Of a stretch of 64,000 nt of DNA, positions 54,301 to 62,132 are shown in pieces. The stretch lies in contig NZ_QLMC01000009.1 of NCBI RefSeq assembly GCF_003259745.1, positions 53,031 through 117,030 of the forward strand, in the 5' to 3' direction. This stretch comes from Larkinella arboricola (GTDB lineage: Bacteria > Bacteroidota > Bacteroidia > Cytophagales > Spirosomataceae). The position numbers were made by a program, and so were the translations under genes. The stretch's first letter is position 1. Each line of letters starts with the position of its first letter. The notes beneath the pieces are model-generated. The model was not told where the DNA came from. It did not search any database and worked only from the letters and a program-made list of their open reading frames with translations.

Positions 54301-54465
54301 GACGGCCCGCTCGATGGTAAAGCCCTCCGGCACCTGAAAGCCAAGCGTCTCGTTAGACGGCTTCTCTGTTGATCCGAGCAGGCATACTCCGGCCAGCAGA
54401 ATGCTTCCTTTCTGGATACATCTTCGTGCCCGAAGGGAGGTTTTGGATAAAATAGACATAAGCAT
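51301..54465 (-). CDS. Beta-propeller / HEAT / cytochrome c protein (PVC-type dehydrogenase-like, copy 2)
   Basis: A 1054-residue protein. The N-terminal region holds a hydrophobic stretch with a possible lipobox (LLAGVCLLGS). A propeller (about 40-400) shows IGRLFVFESTGPN, DLDEDGQFEKSRIF, GPDGWLYLTDARRGF and HPTDVLQDADGSLLVVITGGWF. HEAT repeats cover about 420-880 (for example VRTAAVRVLGLHKD, VRRQAATALGQIGDLKAVPAL). A cytochrome c domain has CYTCH (921-925) and Met-ligand candidates in LSMMPPGLDQQ. It differs clearly from copy 1 but shares the order of modules. It lies 54 bp after SusD and 37 bp before DUF1080, so it is embedded in the operon and probably passes electrons from a periplasmic oxidation. 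Confidence 0.85.
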   Translation of the reverse strand: MLMSILSKTSLRARRCIQKGSILLAGVCLLGSTEKPSNETLGFQVPEGFTIERAVASERLSYPMFASFDGIGRLFVFESTGPNVMGTEKMLSEPSYQIRLLEDLDEDGQFEKSRIFAKNIPFPKGGVYYRGSLYVAESPNLVKYTDTDNDGAADQKQVILTGWTLNANGATLGGPFFGPDGWLYLTDARRGFNITTKEGQPLKGKSARIWRCRPDGSGLESMSGGGFDNSIEIAFMPSGETIGTMTYFVDPQDGQRDALMHWVEGGTYPKPNAVIAEDGLKLTGDLMPVMTKMPRVAPSGLMRYRAAGFGREFQDNLFNAEFNTGRIMRHRVLPDGASYKTVDEIFMKSFSGDSHPTDVLQDADGSLLVVITGGWFIEGCPLSRVAKPEVQGGIYRIRKTGAARPKDAWGKKLALAQQTPPDLIKYLTDPRPVVRDNALEQLILRGNSAVNPLLHALPVLKDDEVRAAVVFALSRINTPTAWNGVRKALNDKSPTVRTAAVRVLGLHKDQPSVEKLIHLVQTDAPPVRRQAATALGQIGDLKAVPALLSAAASQRDRFVNHAIIHSLILLRDTDALVKALDSPSAKTKIAALIALDQTDGSPLQKPYLAAALTATDTELKSTGIWIASRHPEWSDMVIRFLEKSLNDRTLSDTDAGLVRELMLASIHEPSLQNFVAAQLANPETTDARKILLLDVMANCSLKKLPDAWVTAVGQQIQRSEGTVFAHLLGLIESRGIQSLNRDLDQIVRDEKKPFDFRLKALSARIMSSPILSDQEFQFLLKYSGRTFDSPVRQQAVRLLNRAALTNDQLLVIAHTQIGQTDAFLLPALLGAFEGNQDEQVGRELMTALQAVSGHLDNVPEQDFQNLLKTFPASVQAMAVPLLAKLQTLHAERLAHLNTLKTKLKDGDVGEGRKLFYGKASCYTCHAVGAEGGRFGPDLTNIGEIRSQHDILEAIVYPSASFAREYETFRIVTKTASYTGIIKEQLPESVVIEIGPAPGVRIARSEITAIEPQTLSMMPPGLDQQLNPAEMAHLVAFLEALPYRLDRMIQASQKK

Positions 54466-54519
54466 ACGGGTTTACTTCCCGGATAGAGCGGCCGTAAAAA
54501 CCACTGCTTTTCCGGTAGG

Positions 54520-55974
54520 CTAAGGGTTCTGAACGAGATTCTTATTGATGTTAACTTCCCGTTCCGGTATGTAAAAAATAACCCGGGGGTGCGTAGGCTC
54601 CACCCGGAAATGAAAATTATCGGTACCATGCAGACCGGGATAAGCCCGAACCAGCGGAAGGTTGTTCCGGTAGAGATCTCCGGGCCGATGGCCTTCAAAG
54701 GCCAGCTCAAGCCGTCGCTCTTCCAGCACAACATTCAGGACACTGCCCCTGCCTTTGAGGTCATTCAGGGTATAGAGCGCCTTCCCGGCCAGCCCGGCCC
54801 GTGTTCTGATGGTATTCACATCATTGATGGCCAACTGGTTCTGACCGGTTTTGGCGTAAGCTTCCGCCCGGTTGAGATACATCTCGGCCAGACGCAGGTA
54901 AACGGGTGAACTCAGGTTGGCAATTCCTTCCTGCCAGTTGAATTTATTGATAAAATAGATTGGTGAGGTGCCCCGGTACTGAATTTTCCCGTTAATGTAA
55001 TGCGGGGTGATAAAGGACAGCCGGGCATCTTCCGGATGCTCATTGAGCAAATCCATAAAAGTTTGCGAAGCGTAGTATTCTCCCCATCCGGTAGAGAGGG
55101 TTACCGGATCGTTGTAGTAGAGGGAGCCGACGGCATTTTTGTCCTTATTATCGGCCAGTGTGTGCCGGAAGTTAAAAATAGTTTCCGGATTGGTTTCCGG
55201 AACCAGCGTCGGGGCTTTTTTATAGGTGTCAATCGAGGCCAGTTGATACCGTTTGGAATCGATCACTTTGTTGGCATACAAAATCGCATTCGCATTGTCT
55301 TCCAGGTAGAGGTACACTCTCGACAACAGGGCCTCGGCCACTTCTTTCGACGCGAAGTTGGCGTTTTTGGCTTCCTTCATCAGCACGGCGGCCTGTAAGA
55401 GATCCTTGATGACCTGATCGTAAACCTCTTTAACCGTATGTCGTGTGGGGAATTCTTCGGCCTTTACACGTGTAATAACCGGTATTCCGGGGTTCTGGCC
55501 CTTATTCTGCGCGTAAGGCCGTCCAAACAGACGAACCAGATTGAAATGGGCCAGTGCTCGTAAAAACAGATTTTCTCCTTTCAACTGGTCCAGAGCCGCC
55601 GATTCGCCATCCGTAATTTTGTCGATGATGAGATTCGTGGCATAAATCAGCTTGTAGGATTGTGCCCAGAAATCCTGGGTTGGATACATGGCCGGGATAT
55701 GTAAATAAGAAGCGGCCAGCGATGCCTGATCGCCGTCGGCACCGCTCTGGACAACATTATCACCGGGCCATTCATTGAGCGTCAGAAAATGCCGGGTATA
55801 GGGTTCGGCTACCAGCATGGCGTAATTGCCGAAGGTAGCAATTTGAATATCGGCCGGGGTTGCCAGAGCCACATCGTTCGACTTGCTGTCGTAGGGTTGC
55901 AGCTCGTTTTTACAGGCAGACAACGCGATCAGCAGGGCTAACAGGGTATTTCTGAGAAGTATTTTTGTTTCCAT
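54520..55974 (-). CDS. SusD-like (RagB/SusD) lipoprotein, locus 3
   Basis: 484 residues from the ATG at 55974 (METKILLRNTLL); the TTG at 55992 is less likely. The lipoprotein signal is LLIALSACKNEL. SusD hallmarks are LKGENLFLRALAHFNLVRLFGRPYAQ, AEMYLNRAEAYAKTGQNQLAINDVNTIRTRAGL and EERRLELAFEGHRPGDLYRN, ending with INKNLVQNP. It follows its SusC by 7 bp. It is the binding partner of the ECF/FecR-controlled transporter. Confidence 0.94.
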   Translation of the reverse strand: METKILLRNTLLALLIALSACKNELQPYDSKSNDVALATPADIQIATFGNYAMLVAEPYTRHFLTLNEWPGDNVVQSGADGDQASLAASYLHIPAMYPTQDFWAQSYKLIYATNLIIDKITDGESAALDQLKGENLFLRALAHFNLVRLFGRPYAQNKGQNPGIPVITRVKAEEFPTRHTVKEVYDQVIKDLLQAAVLMKEAKNANFASKEVAEALLSRVYLYLEDNANAILYANKVIDSKRYQLASIDTYKKAPTLVPETNPETIFNFRHTLADNKDKNAVGSLYYNDPVTLSTGWGEYYASQTFMDLLNEHPEDARLSFITPHYINGKIQYRGTSPIYFINKFNWQEGIANLSSPVYLRLAEMYLNRAEAYAKTGQNQLAINDVNTIRTRAGLAGKALYTLNDLKGRGSVLNVVLEERRLELAFEGHRPGDLYRNNLPLVRAYPGLHGTDNFHFRVEPTHPRVIFYIPEREVNINKNLVQNP

Positions 55975-55981
55975 GATCCGA

Positions 55982-58900
55982 TTAGAAGCCAATATTGATG
56001 CCGAATAACAGTTTTTTGCTAATGGGGTACTTGATGCTGGAAAGCCCGCCGGAAGGCCCTAAGACCACCTCCGGATCCATGCCGGAAAATTTGCTGAATG
56101 TCAGAAGGTTATCGCCACTTACGAAAATTTTTAAATGCTCGGATTTGATTTTTTTCGCCAACAGATTGGGGACCTGATAGGACAGGCTAATGTTTCGAAG
56201 CCGGATGTAACTGCCATCTTCCAGGTAGCGTGACGAAGCCTGGTTGGAATTCTTATTGCCTCCAAAAACCGGTTTAGGATGGGTTGCGACATCCCCCGGC
56301 TTTTCCCAGCGGTTCCATCCGTCGGCCAGAATCATGCTGTTGTAGGAATAATAGGCCCCGTCGGAATCGAACAACTGCCGGGAGACATGATAAATCTGGT
56401 TGCCGCTGACAAAATTGAAAAAAGCAAATAAGGTAACCCCTTTATAACTGAGCGTGTTGCTGAGCCCTCCCGTAAAATCAGGGGACGCCGATCCCAGGTT
56501 TTGCTGTGTAGCCGTGCTGTAGGCATTGGTGGTCGTGCGTATTTCCTCTCCGTTTGGTCCGGCCGTGATCTTTTCCCAGAGCGGATCGCCCGTTGCCGGG
56601 TCGGCCCCCATCCATTTGCGCATGTTCCAGGTGTATAATTCCTGTCCCTCGCTGATGAGCAGATTTCCCTGCCGGATATCCTTGCCCTGATCAAGAACCA
56701 GGACTTTGCTGCGGTTGAAGGCAATATTAAAATTGGTTTCCCACCGGAACGCCCCCGCCAGATTGACGCTGTTCAGATTCAATTCCAGACCCCGGTTCCG
56801 AATCGAACCAACGTTCCGGATCACCGATCCAAAGCCGCTGGTATACGGTAATTCAACATTCAGCAATAAGCCGTCGGTCGTTTTGCTGTACACGTCCAGA
56901 TTGAGTGTCAGCCGCTTGTACAGGCCAACGTCCAGGCCAAGATTCAGGCTTTTGGCCTTTTCCCAGGTCAGCCCTTTATTGTCCATTTGGAAGGGATAAG
57001 CTGCGGAATTTCCGGCATACTGGGTTGCAAAACTATAGAGCCCCAGTGATTGGTAATTTCCGATCTCGGCGTTTCCCGTCACACCATAGCTGGCTCTGAC
57101 TTTAAGCAGATCAAGGAATGCGGGTGTGTTCAGAAAACGTTCATTACTCAGAATCCAGGATGCTCCCAGGGTATAGAAGTTGCCCGAACGGTTATCCGCT
57201 CCGAAGCGGGAGGAGGATTCATTGATGTAGGAGCCTACCGCAAAATATTTGTTGTCGAAATTGTAATCGAGTTGAACCAGCCCCTTGCTGAATGAATTCT
57301 CATTGATACTTCCAGTGGCCGAAAGAATGCGGGAAGCCGTATTCATGACGTGCAAACCGGGTGCGAAGCCTTCGCCGGTAACCGAATTGTTTTGCAGTTT
57401 ATTTTTTTCGGCTTCGGCAACCGCCAGCGCGCTCAGGGCATGCTTGCCGAAATTCTTATCATAGCGCAGCCGGTTGGACGTAATGAGGGAAAGATTGTCA
57501 ATAAACCCGTTTGTTAAGCGTCCCAAACCCTTCCCGGCTTTTGAGCGGATGTCATAATAGAGTTCACTCCGGGTGGTGGAATAACCGACCCGGTTATAGG
57601 AAGAAAACGTCAGATTCGGCAGAATGGTGTAGTCAAGATTGATGTCACCATCCAGCCCTGAACCGTTGGCTTCATTCCGATTGAATTGCCAGCCGTGCAG
57701 AAAATTTTCCTGTTCGCGCCCAAACCAGCCTCCTTCGGTTCCTCGTTTTGGGGTCCCGTCCGCCAGATACGGATTGTCCCAGGGCATGTTATTATAAGCT
57801 CCGTATAAAGCGCCATCCAGCCCGGCCGGATCGGCTTGCTGACGGTTTAGTCGTCCGTTCAGCTTAATGTTCAATTTTAGCTTATCATTAATGTCGTGCG
57901 TAATGTTTGCCCGCAGGTTGTATCTGCGGGCCTCATTGTGGCGCAGCGTCCCCTGTTCATTATAGTAGTTCCCAGCTACATAAAACCGGGTTTTCTCGGA
58001 GCCCCCGGAAATTGATAAGACGTAGTTGTGTGTAAGACCTGTTCGAAACGCCAGGTTCTGCCAGTTCGTGTTTTGCCGGGCGACGCTGGCCGGCACTTCC
58101 TGGTCAAAACGATCGGGTGGATAGAAGCTTTTTTCGTAATCGTATAGCTGCTGCGAATTCATTACCTTGAATTTCCCGGTCGTCGCGTAGTTAAAACCGG
58201 TTACGGCATTGAAATCAATGCGGGTCTTGCCGCTCTTCCCCGACTTGGTGGTGATGATAATGACCCCGTTTGCCGCCCGGGAGCCATACAAACCGGTGGC
58301 CGCAGCATCTTTCAGAATAGTGATGGATTCCACATCGTTGGGATTGGCGTTGCCGCCGATGATCCCGTCAACGACATACAACGGCCCCGAACCGGCACTG
58401 ATGGAACTCGACCCCCGTACAACGATAGTGGGGGTTGCATTCGGATCACCGGACGAATTGGAGACAATGATCCCCGGAGCCTTGCCCTGCAAGAGGCTTG
58501 TGGTATTATTCGAGGTTACATCGTTAAGCTGCTTACCGGTTACGACGGCGACCGAACTGGACAATTGAGAAAGCTGCTTCGTAGAATAGCCTACCACCAC
58601 GACTTCGCTCAGGGCTTTCGCTTCTTCGACAAGCCGGACATCAATCTGACTCCGGTTCTGCACCGGGATTTCCTGCATGGTAAAACCAATGTATGAGAAC
58701 ACCAGTGTTCCATTGCCGTCGGGCAGCGAAAGGGTATACTGCCCATCCTTATTGGTTGTCGTACCGATGGAAGTGCCCTTCAGGATGATGTTGACCCCGG
58801 GTAGCCCATCGCCCTGTTTGGCATCCGTAACGGTTCCTGTGACGGTCGAGACGGAACGCGCCAGAATTTGCAACGTAGGAAAAGGCGTGTTACGGCCTGG

Positions 58901-59275
58901 TGCAGAAGAGGCTTCCTTGTTTTGGCTGGAAATAACGTAAAAATTGTCCCTAAGCTTTTTATAAGTAAGGCCGAATGGCGTTAAAAGATTGTCGAGCGTC
59001 CGCTCCAGGGAGTTAAACTTCCGGTTTTTTTTGATTATTTTTTTATTCAGTAACTCCGCATCGAAAAGAAAGGAAACCTTGTATTCTTTCTCAAGTTCAA
59101 GGATTCTGCTCTCGAGCGTCTGAACCGAAGCGGCTTGATTGCGGTAGCTGATGTCATACTCTTTCAAGTGATCTCCGGAACGATTGTAAGCCACAGATTG
59201 AGCCTGAATGACGGTCGGTAGCAAAAGCAGAAGCCCGATTATGCTAAGGTGCGTATTGATTCGTTTCATAGACAT
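55982..59275 (-). CDS. SusC-type TonB-dependent transducer with STN domain, locus 3
   Basis: A 1097-residue protein. After the signal peptide (LLLLPTVIQAQ) comes an STN (secretin/TonB short N-terminal) domain at about 50-115, with FLFDAELLNKKII and LDNLLTPFGLTYKKL. A carboxypeptidase-D-like domain (VTGTVTDAKQGDGLPGVNII), the plug (VVVVGYSTKQLSQLSSSV, VDGIIGGNANPNDVES) and the beta-barrel ending YPISKKLLFGINIGF follow. The STN domain contacts the periplasmic part of FecR, so substrate binding can switch on the adjacent ECF sigma factor. The other two SusC proteins here lack this domain. It is 97 bp downstream of the FecR gene. Confidence 0.95.
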   Translation of the reverse strand: MSMKRINTHLSIIGLLLLLPTVIQAQSVAYNRSGDHLKEYDISYRNQAASVQTLESRILELEKEYKVSFLFDAELLNKKIIKKNRKFNSLERTLDNLLTPFGLTYKKLRDNFYVISSQNKEASSAPGRNTPFPTLQILARSVSTVTGTVTDAKQGDGLPGVNIILKGTSIGTTTNKDGQYTLSLPDGNGTLVFSYIGFTMQEIPVQNRSQIDVRLVEEAKALSEVVVVGYSTKQLSQLSSSVAVVTGKQLNDVTSNNTTSLLQGKAPGIIVSNSSGDPNATPTIVVRGSSSISAGSGPLYVVDGIIGGNANPNDVESITILKDAAATGLYGSRAANGVIIITTKSGKSGKTRIDFNAVTGFNYATTGKFKVMNSQQLYDYEKSFYPPDRFDQEVPASVARQNTNWQNLAFRTGLTHNYVLSISGGSEKTRFYVAGNYYNEQGTLRHNEARRYNLRANITHDINDKLKLNIKLNGRLNRQQADPAGLDGALYGAYNNMPWDNPYLADGTPKRGTEGGWFGREQENFLHGWQFNRNEANGSGLDGDINLDYTILPNLTFSSYNRVGYSTTRSELYYDIRSKAGKGLGRLTNGFIDNLSLITSNRLRYDKNFGKHALSALAVAEAEKNKLQNNSVTGEGFAPGLHVMNTASRILSATGSINENSFSKGLVQLDYNFDNKYFAVGSYINESSSRFGADNRSGNFYTLGASWILSNERFLNTPAFLDLLKVRASYGVTGNAEIGNYQSLGLYSFATQYAGNSAAYPFQMDNKGLTWEKAKSLNLGLDVGLYKRLTLNLDVYSKTTDGLLLNVELPYTSGFGSVIRNVGSIRNRGLELNLNSVNLAGAFRWETNFNIAFNRSKVLVLDQGKDIRQGNLLISEGQELYTWNMRKWMGADPATGDPLWEKITAGPNGEEIRTTTNAYSTATQQNLGSASPDFTGGLSNTLSYKGVTLFAFFNFVSGNQIYHVSRQLFDSDGAYYSYNSMILADGWNRWEKPGDVATHPKPVFGGNKNSNQASSRYLEDGSYIRLRNISLSYQVPNLLAKKIKSEHLKIFVSGDNLLTFSKFSGMDPEVVLGPSGGLSSIKYPISKKLLFGINIGF

Positions 59276-59372
59276 TCAGATAAGGGGTTGGATTGAGTGG
59301 ACATAGCTATCGCTATAGCGCTGATCAGAGCCGGTATTCAGAATTTCACAAATTGTATTATGATCGCTTGTT

Positions 59373-60392
59373 TTACAGAGGTTTATCCGTTAGATAAATG
59401 TGGCGGTCTTTCTTGTTCACATGAAGCCGACAAGCTTCAGCAATCCCTTCCAATAGCATATCCACATTGTCCGTCGGAAGCGAACCGGAAATACGGCGGT
59501 TCAGCAAGTCAGGTTTTTCTACACCGATCGTAAACCCGTAGGTTTCATTGAGCATGGTAGCAACTTCCTGTAAGGATGTATTCTTAAAGATCATTTTATG
59601 CTGCGTCCAGGCCGAATAAAGCATTGGATCGACCTGTTTTCGGGTATACCGTGTCGGATCATTGCCCAACTCCACCAACTCCCCGGGTTTGAGCAGCAGG
59701 GTGTCCGTGCCGGTTTTGTTTTTCAGGTTGCACTGAACCCGTCCAGTGGTAAGCACTACCCGGGTGCTCTGGCGCCGTTTGGAAACCGTAAATTCCGTTC
59801 CCAGAACTTCTACGCTGAAATTATCGGCGGTCCGGACTTTAAAACGGCGGTGATCACTGGTATGAACGACTTTAAAAAAGGCTTCACCCCGCAGCTCCAC
59901 TTCCCGGCTTTGGCCTTCTGCCCAGGATTTCGGGTATGATAGGGCGGAGTTTCCGTTGAGTATAACCGTTGACCCATCCGGCAATTTGATGGTCCGTGTG
60001 ACACCATAATTGGTTGACAAGGTAACCGTTTGGTAATCAGGGTTTTTATTAAAAGGTAACCAGCTATACCGATAAAGTATGGCGGTGACGATCAGCAGGC
60101 CTGTGAAAACAGCCGCAATCTGGTACATTCGTGTGTGACCGGAATGGAATACAGGATGGGGAACCGAAACCCGGAACGGCTTTTCCGATGACCGGGAAAG
60201 GCGGGATTCGATTCCAGCCAGTAAGCGATCTTCCAGAAATTGCTGGGCGTGATGGCTCAACCCTTTCGTGAAATCAGGTTGGTGTTCTAACTCCTGATAC
60301 CATTGCTTCAATTCCGCCATTTCAGAGGCCGTGCAGATGCTGGTATTATATCGCTCCAGAAGGTATTGTAGCCTCTGCTTATCGATCGCCAT
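59373..60392 (-). CDS. FecR-family anti-sigma factor
   Basis: A 339-residue inner-membrane protein. The N-terminal cytoplasmic part (1-88) contains helices that hold the sigma factor (AELKQWYQEL), and one membrane segment lies at about 90-108. The periplasmic FecR domain (about 125-225) shows TLSTNYGVTRTIKLPDGSTVILNGNS in shortened pattern form, then LRGEAFFKVV and VLGTEFTVS. A C-terminal DUF4974-like domain (about 260-335) has FKNTSLQEVATMLNETYGF. It relays the signal from the STN-SusC to the ECF sigma factor encoded 167 bp upstream. Confidence 0.94.
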   Translation of the reverse strand: MAIDKQRLQYLLERYNTSICTASEMAELKQWYQELEHQPDFTKGLSHHAQQFLEDRLLAGIESRLSRSSEKPFRVSVPHPVFHSGHTRMYQIAAVFTGLLIVTAILYRYSWLPFNKNPDYQTVTLSTNYGVTRTIKLPDGSTVILNGNSALSYPKSWAEGQSREVELRGEAFFKVVHTSDHRRFKVRTADNFSVEVLGTEFTVSKRRQSTRVVLTTGRVQCNLKNKTGTDTLLLKPGELVELGNDPTRYTRKQVDPMLYSAWTQHKMIFKNTSLQEVATMLNETYGFTIGVEKPDLLNRRISGSLPTDNVDMLLEGIAEACRLHVNKKDRHIYLTDKPL

Positions 60393-60559
60393 CCGTCAAG
60401 TCAAAAATTGGTTTCGCTTTTGACTCTATAGTCGCGTTATGCTGGGTTTACCGCCAAAAAAAAGCAGTTATTTTTTAAATAAAATATAATGTCTTGTATT
60501 TCAGTGGCTTGTAGATAGGCTGTCAGCTGGGCAAAAAGGAGCAAGGACGAAGAGAGCGG

Positions 60560-61126
60560 TTAAATGAGGTTGTTAAGGCTCAGGACTACTGCAATCACAT
60601 AATCCTTTAAGTACATTCGTAATAACTGTAGGGCTTTGCTCATCTGCTTTTCGACCGTATCAATGGGTAGATTAAGGTGTTTGGCGATTTCCCGGTAGGT
60701 GAGGTTCTGATGGCGACTCAATTGGTAGACGGTCCTGTATTTTTCGGGTAGCTTTTCTACGCTGTTCTGAAAAGTCGCAGCAAGCTCTTCGTAATAAATC
60801 TGATCTTCAACGGGGTTGAAGGGCTGATGCTCCCGCTGAACCAATAAAGTGGCGTACTTACGTTGGACAATTCGCGTCCGGAGATGGCTGAAAATCTGGT
60901 TTCGAAGGGCTGTAAATAAATACGCTTCCAGCGAAGACGTAATCACGAGGGAGTCGCGACGGGCCCAGAGTTGTGTAAATAGTTCCTGAACCAACTCTTC
61001 CGTTTCCTCCCGCGACTGTAATCGTTTGTAAGCCCGGTCGAATAAGCTACGCCAGTATTTCCGATAGAGCCGTTCAAAAGCCTGTCGGTCTCCTTGCTTA
61101 AGCTGGATAATTAACGGCTCTTCCAT
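60560..61126 (-). CDS. ECF-type RNA polymerase sigma factor (FecI-like, sigma-70 family)
   Basis: A 188-residue protein. Region 2 spans about 10-80 (QAFERLYRKYWRSLFDRAYKR, then TEELVQELFTQLWARRDSL). Region 4 is at about 115-170 (LPEKYRTVYQLSRHQNLTYR, then EIAKHLNLPIDTVEKQMSKAL), with the helix-turn-helix for -35 recognition. It is the first gene of a sigma/FecR/SusC/SusD cascade and should drive the SusC operon when its substrate is present. TACTTTTG on the minus strand (61150 to 61143) matches the -7 box but has no clear -33 partner. Confidence 0.95.
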   Translation of the reverse strand: MEEPLIIQLKQGDRQAFERLYRKYWRSLFDRAYKRLQSREETEELVQELFTQLWARRDSLVITSSLEAYLFTALRNQIFSHLRTRIVQRKYATLLVQREHQPFNPVEDQIYYEELAATFQNSVEKLPEKYRTVYQLSRHQNLTYREIAKHLNLPIDTVEKQMSKALQLLRMYLKDYVIAVVLSLNNLI

Positions 61127-61496
61127 AAAGGTGTGATCAGGTCAAAAGTAAAAAAAGCTAATCGTCTAGTAGTAAGCCTTAATTTGTCGATGCTTTTTGC
61201 AATTAATAGGTAAATAAGCATAAAGGCGAAATAAATTACTGTAAACTATTATTAATAAAGAATTTCCGGAAAAATTTTCATCGATCAGCGAAACGCTACA
61301 GCTTTTAAACCAAAGAGTTATTTACTTAGCTTGAAGAGAGAATATGCAATGATTGGGTGCTATTTATTAGACTTGTAACTGCTGAACTTGCAACAAAATA
61401 TGGGGCAAATCTTTAATGACGTCCCACGGAAAAACTGAGCCGATTTAAAGTAGAGAAATCGGGCGATTTTGATAACTTAAACAATCAAACATTGCT
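61127..61496. other. Intergenic region upstream of the sigma factor gene
   Basis: This is AT-rich, with no convincing gene. The left part should hold the sigma-gene promoter. The right part, from about 61417 (TGACGTCCCACGG), may be the left end of the IS3-type remnant that follows, since the sequence leads directly into its transposase start; the exact boundary is not clear. Confidence 0.4.
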
Positions 61497-61958
61497 ATGA
61501 AAAAGACGGCAGCGGCCAACCTCCAAGTTCACGGAAGACCAAATTGTCTTTGCCCTCCGTCAGGCTGAAACCGGAACCGTCGTCTCCGAGGTGTGCCGTA
61601 AGATGGGCATTAGTGAAGCCACTTTTTATAACTGGAAGAAAAATATGGTGGTTTAGGGGTGCCTGAATTGCGTCGACTTCGTCAGTTGGAACGGGGCCGC
61701 CCGGCGGTTCAGCAAAGAAAACTGCCTCAAGTTTAATGGAAAGCTATGGCACGGGCCACCCCGCGCGTTTCGGCCCGTTGTGCATGCTCTGTTATCCAGT
61801 TCCGCCGATCCTCCTTGCAGTATAAGTCTCGTCGTCGAGATGATTTCGTGATTCGGAAACGAATCAAAGAGATTGCTCAAATACGTATTCGTTATGGATA
61901 TCAGCGAATCTACATCTTATTACGGCGTGTTGGCGATTCAAACCGCCCCGGCCTTTAG
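61497..61958 (+). pseudogene. IS3-family transposase remnant (OrfA and part of OrfB, frameshifted and internally deleted)
   Basis: Translation in shifting frames gives the OrfA helix-turn-helix (TSKFTEDQIVFALRQAE, then EVCRKMGISEATFYNWKK). The start codon at 61497 is out of frame with it by one base. A second single-base loss after the WKK codons moves the frame again (YGGLGVPELRRLRQLE). That frame then joins, across an internal deletion, to an OrfB-like piece (SLQYKSRRRDDFVIRKRIKE, then RIRYGYQRIYILLRR), ending at 61958. No integrase catalytic DDE region remains. This is a dead element of a type common in Cytophagales. Confidence 0.8.
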
Positions 61959-62132
61959 GTTTGTTGGGTGAGAATATTCCAAGATTTGGGATAGCTTGCT
62001 GGTAAGCAAAACGGACCGCTCCAGCGGCCTGAACAAACTTATTATTTCCTCGGGAAAGACTCTTACTATATCACACTGGATAATAACTAGATAAATTTGT
62101 AGGTTAGCTTGTCTTATCCTCATGCTCTTTGT

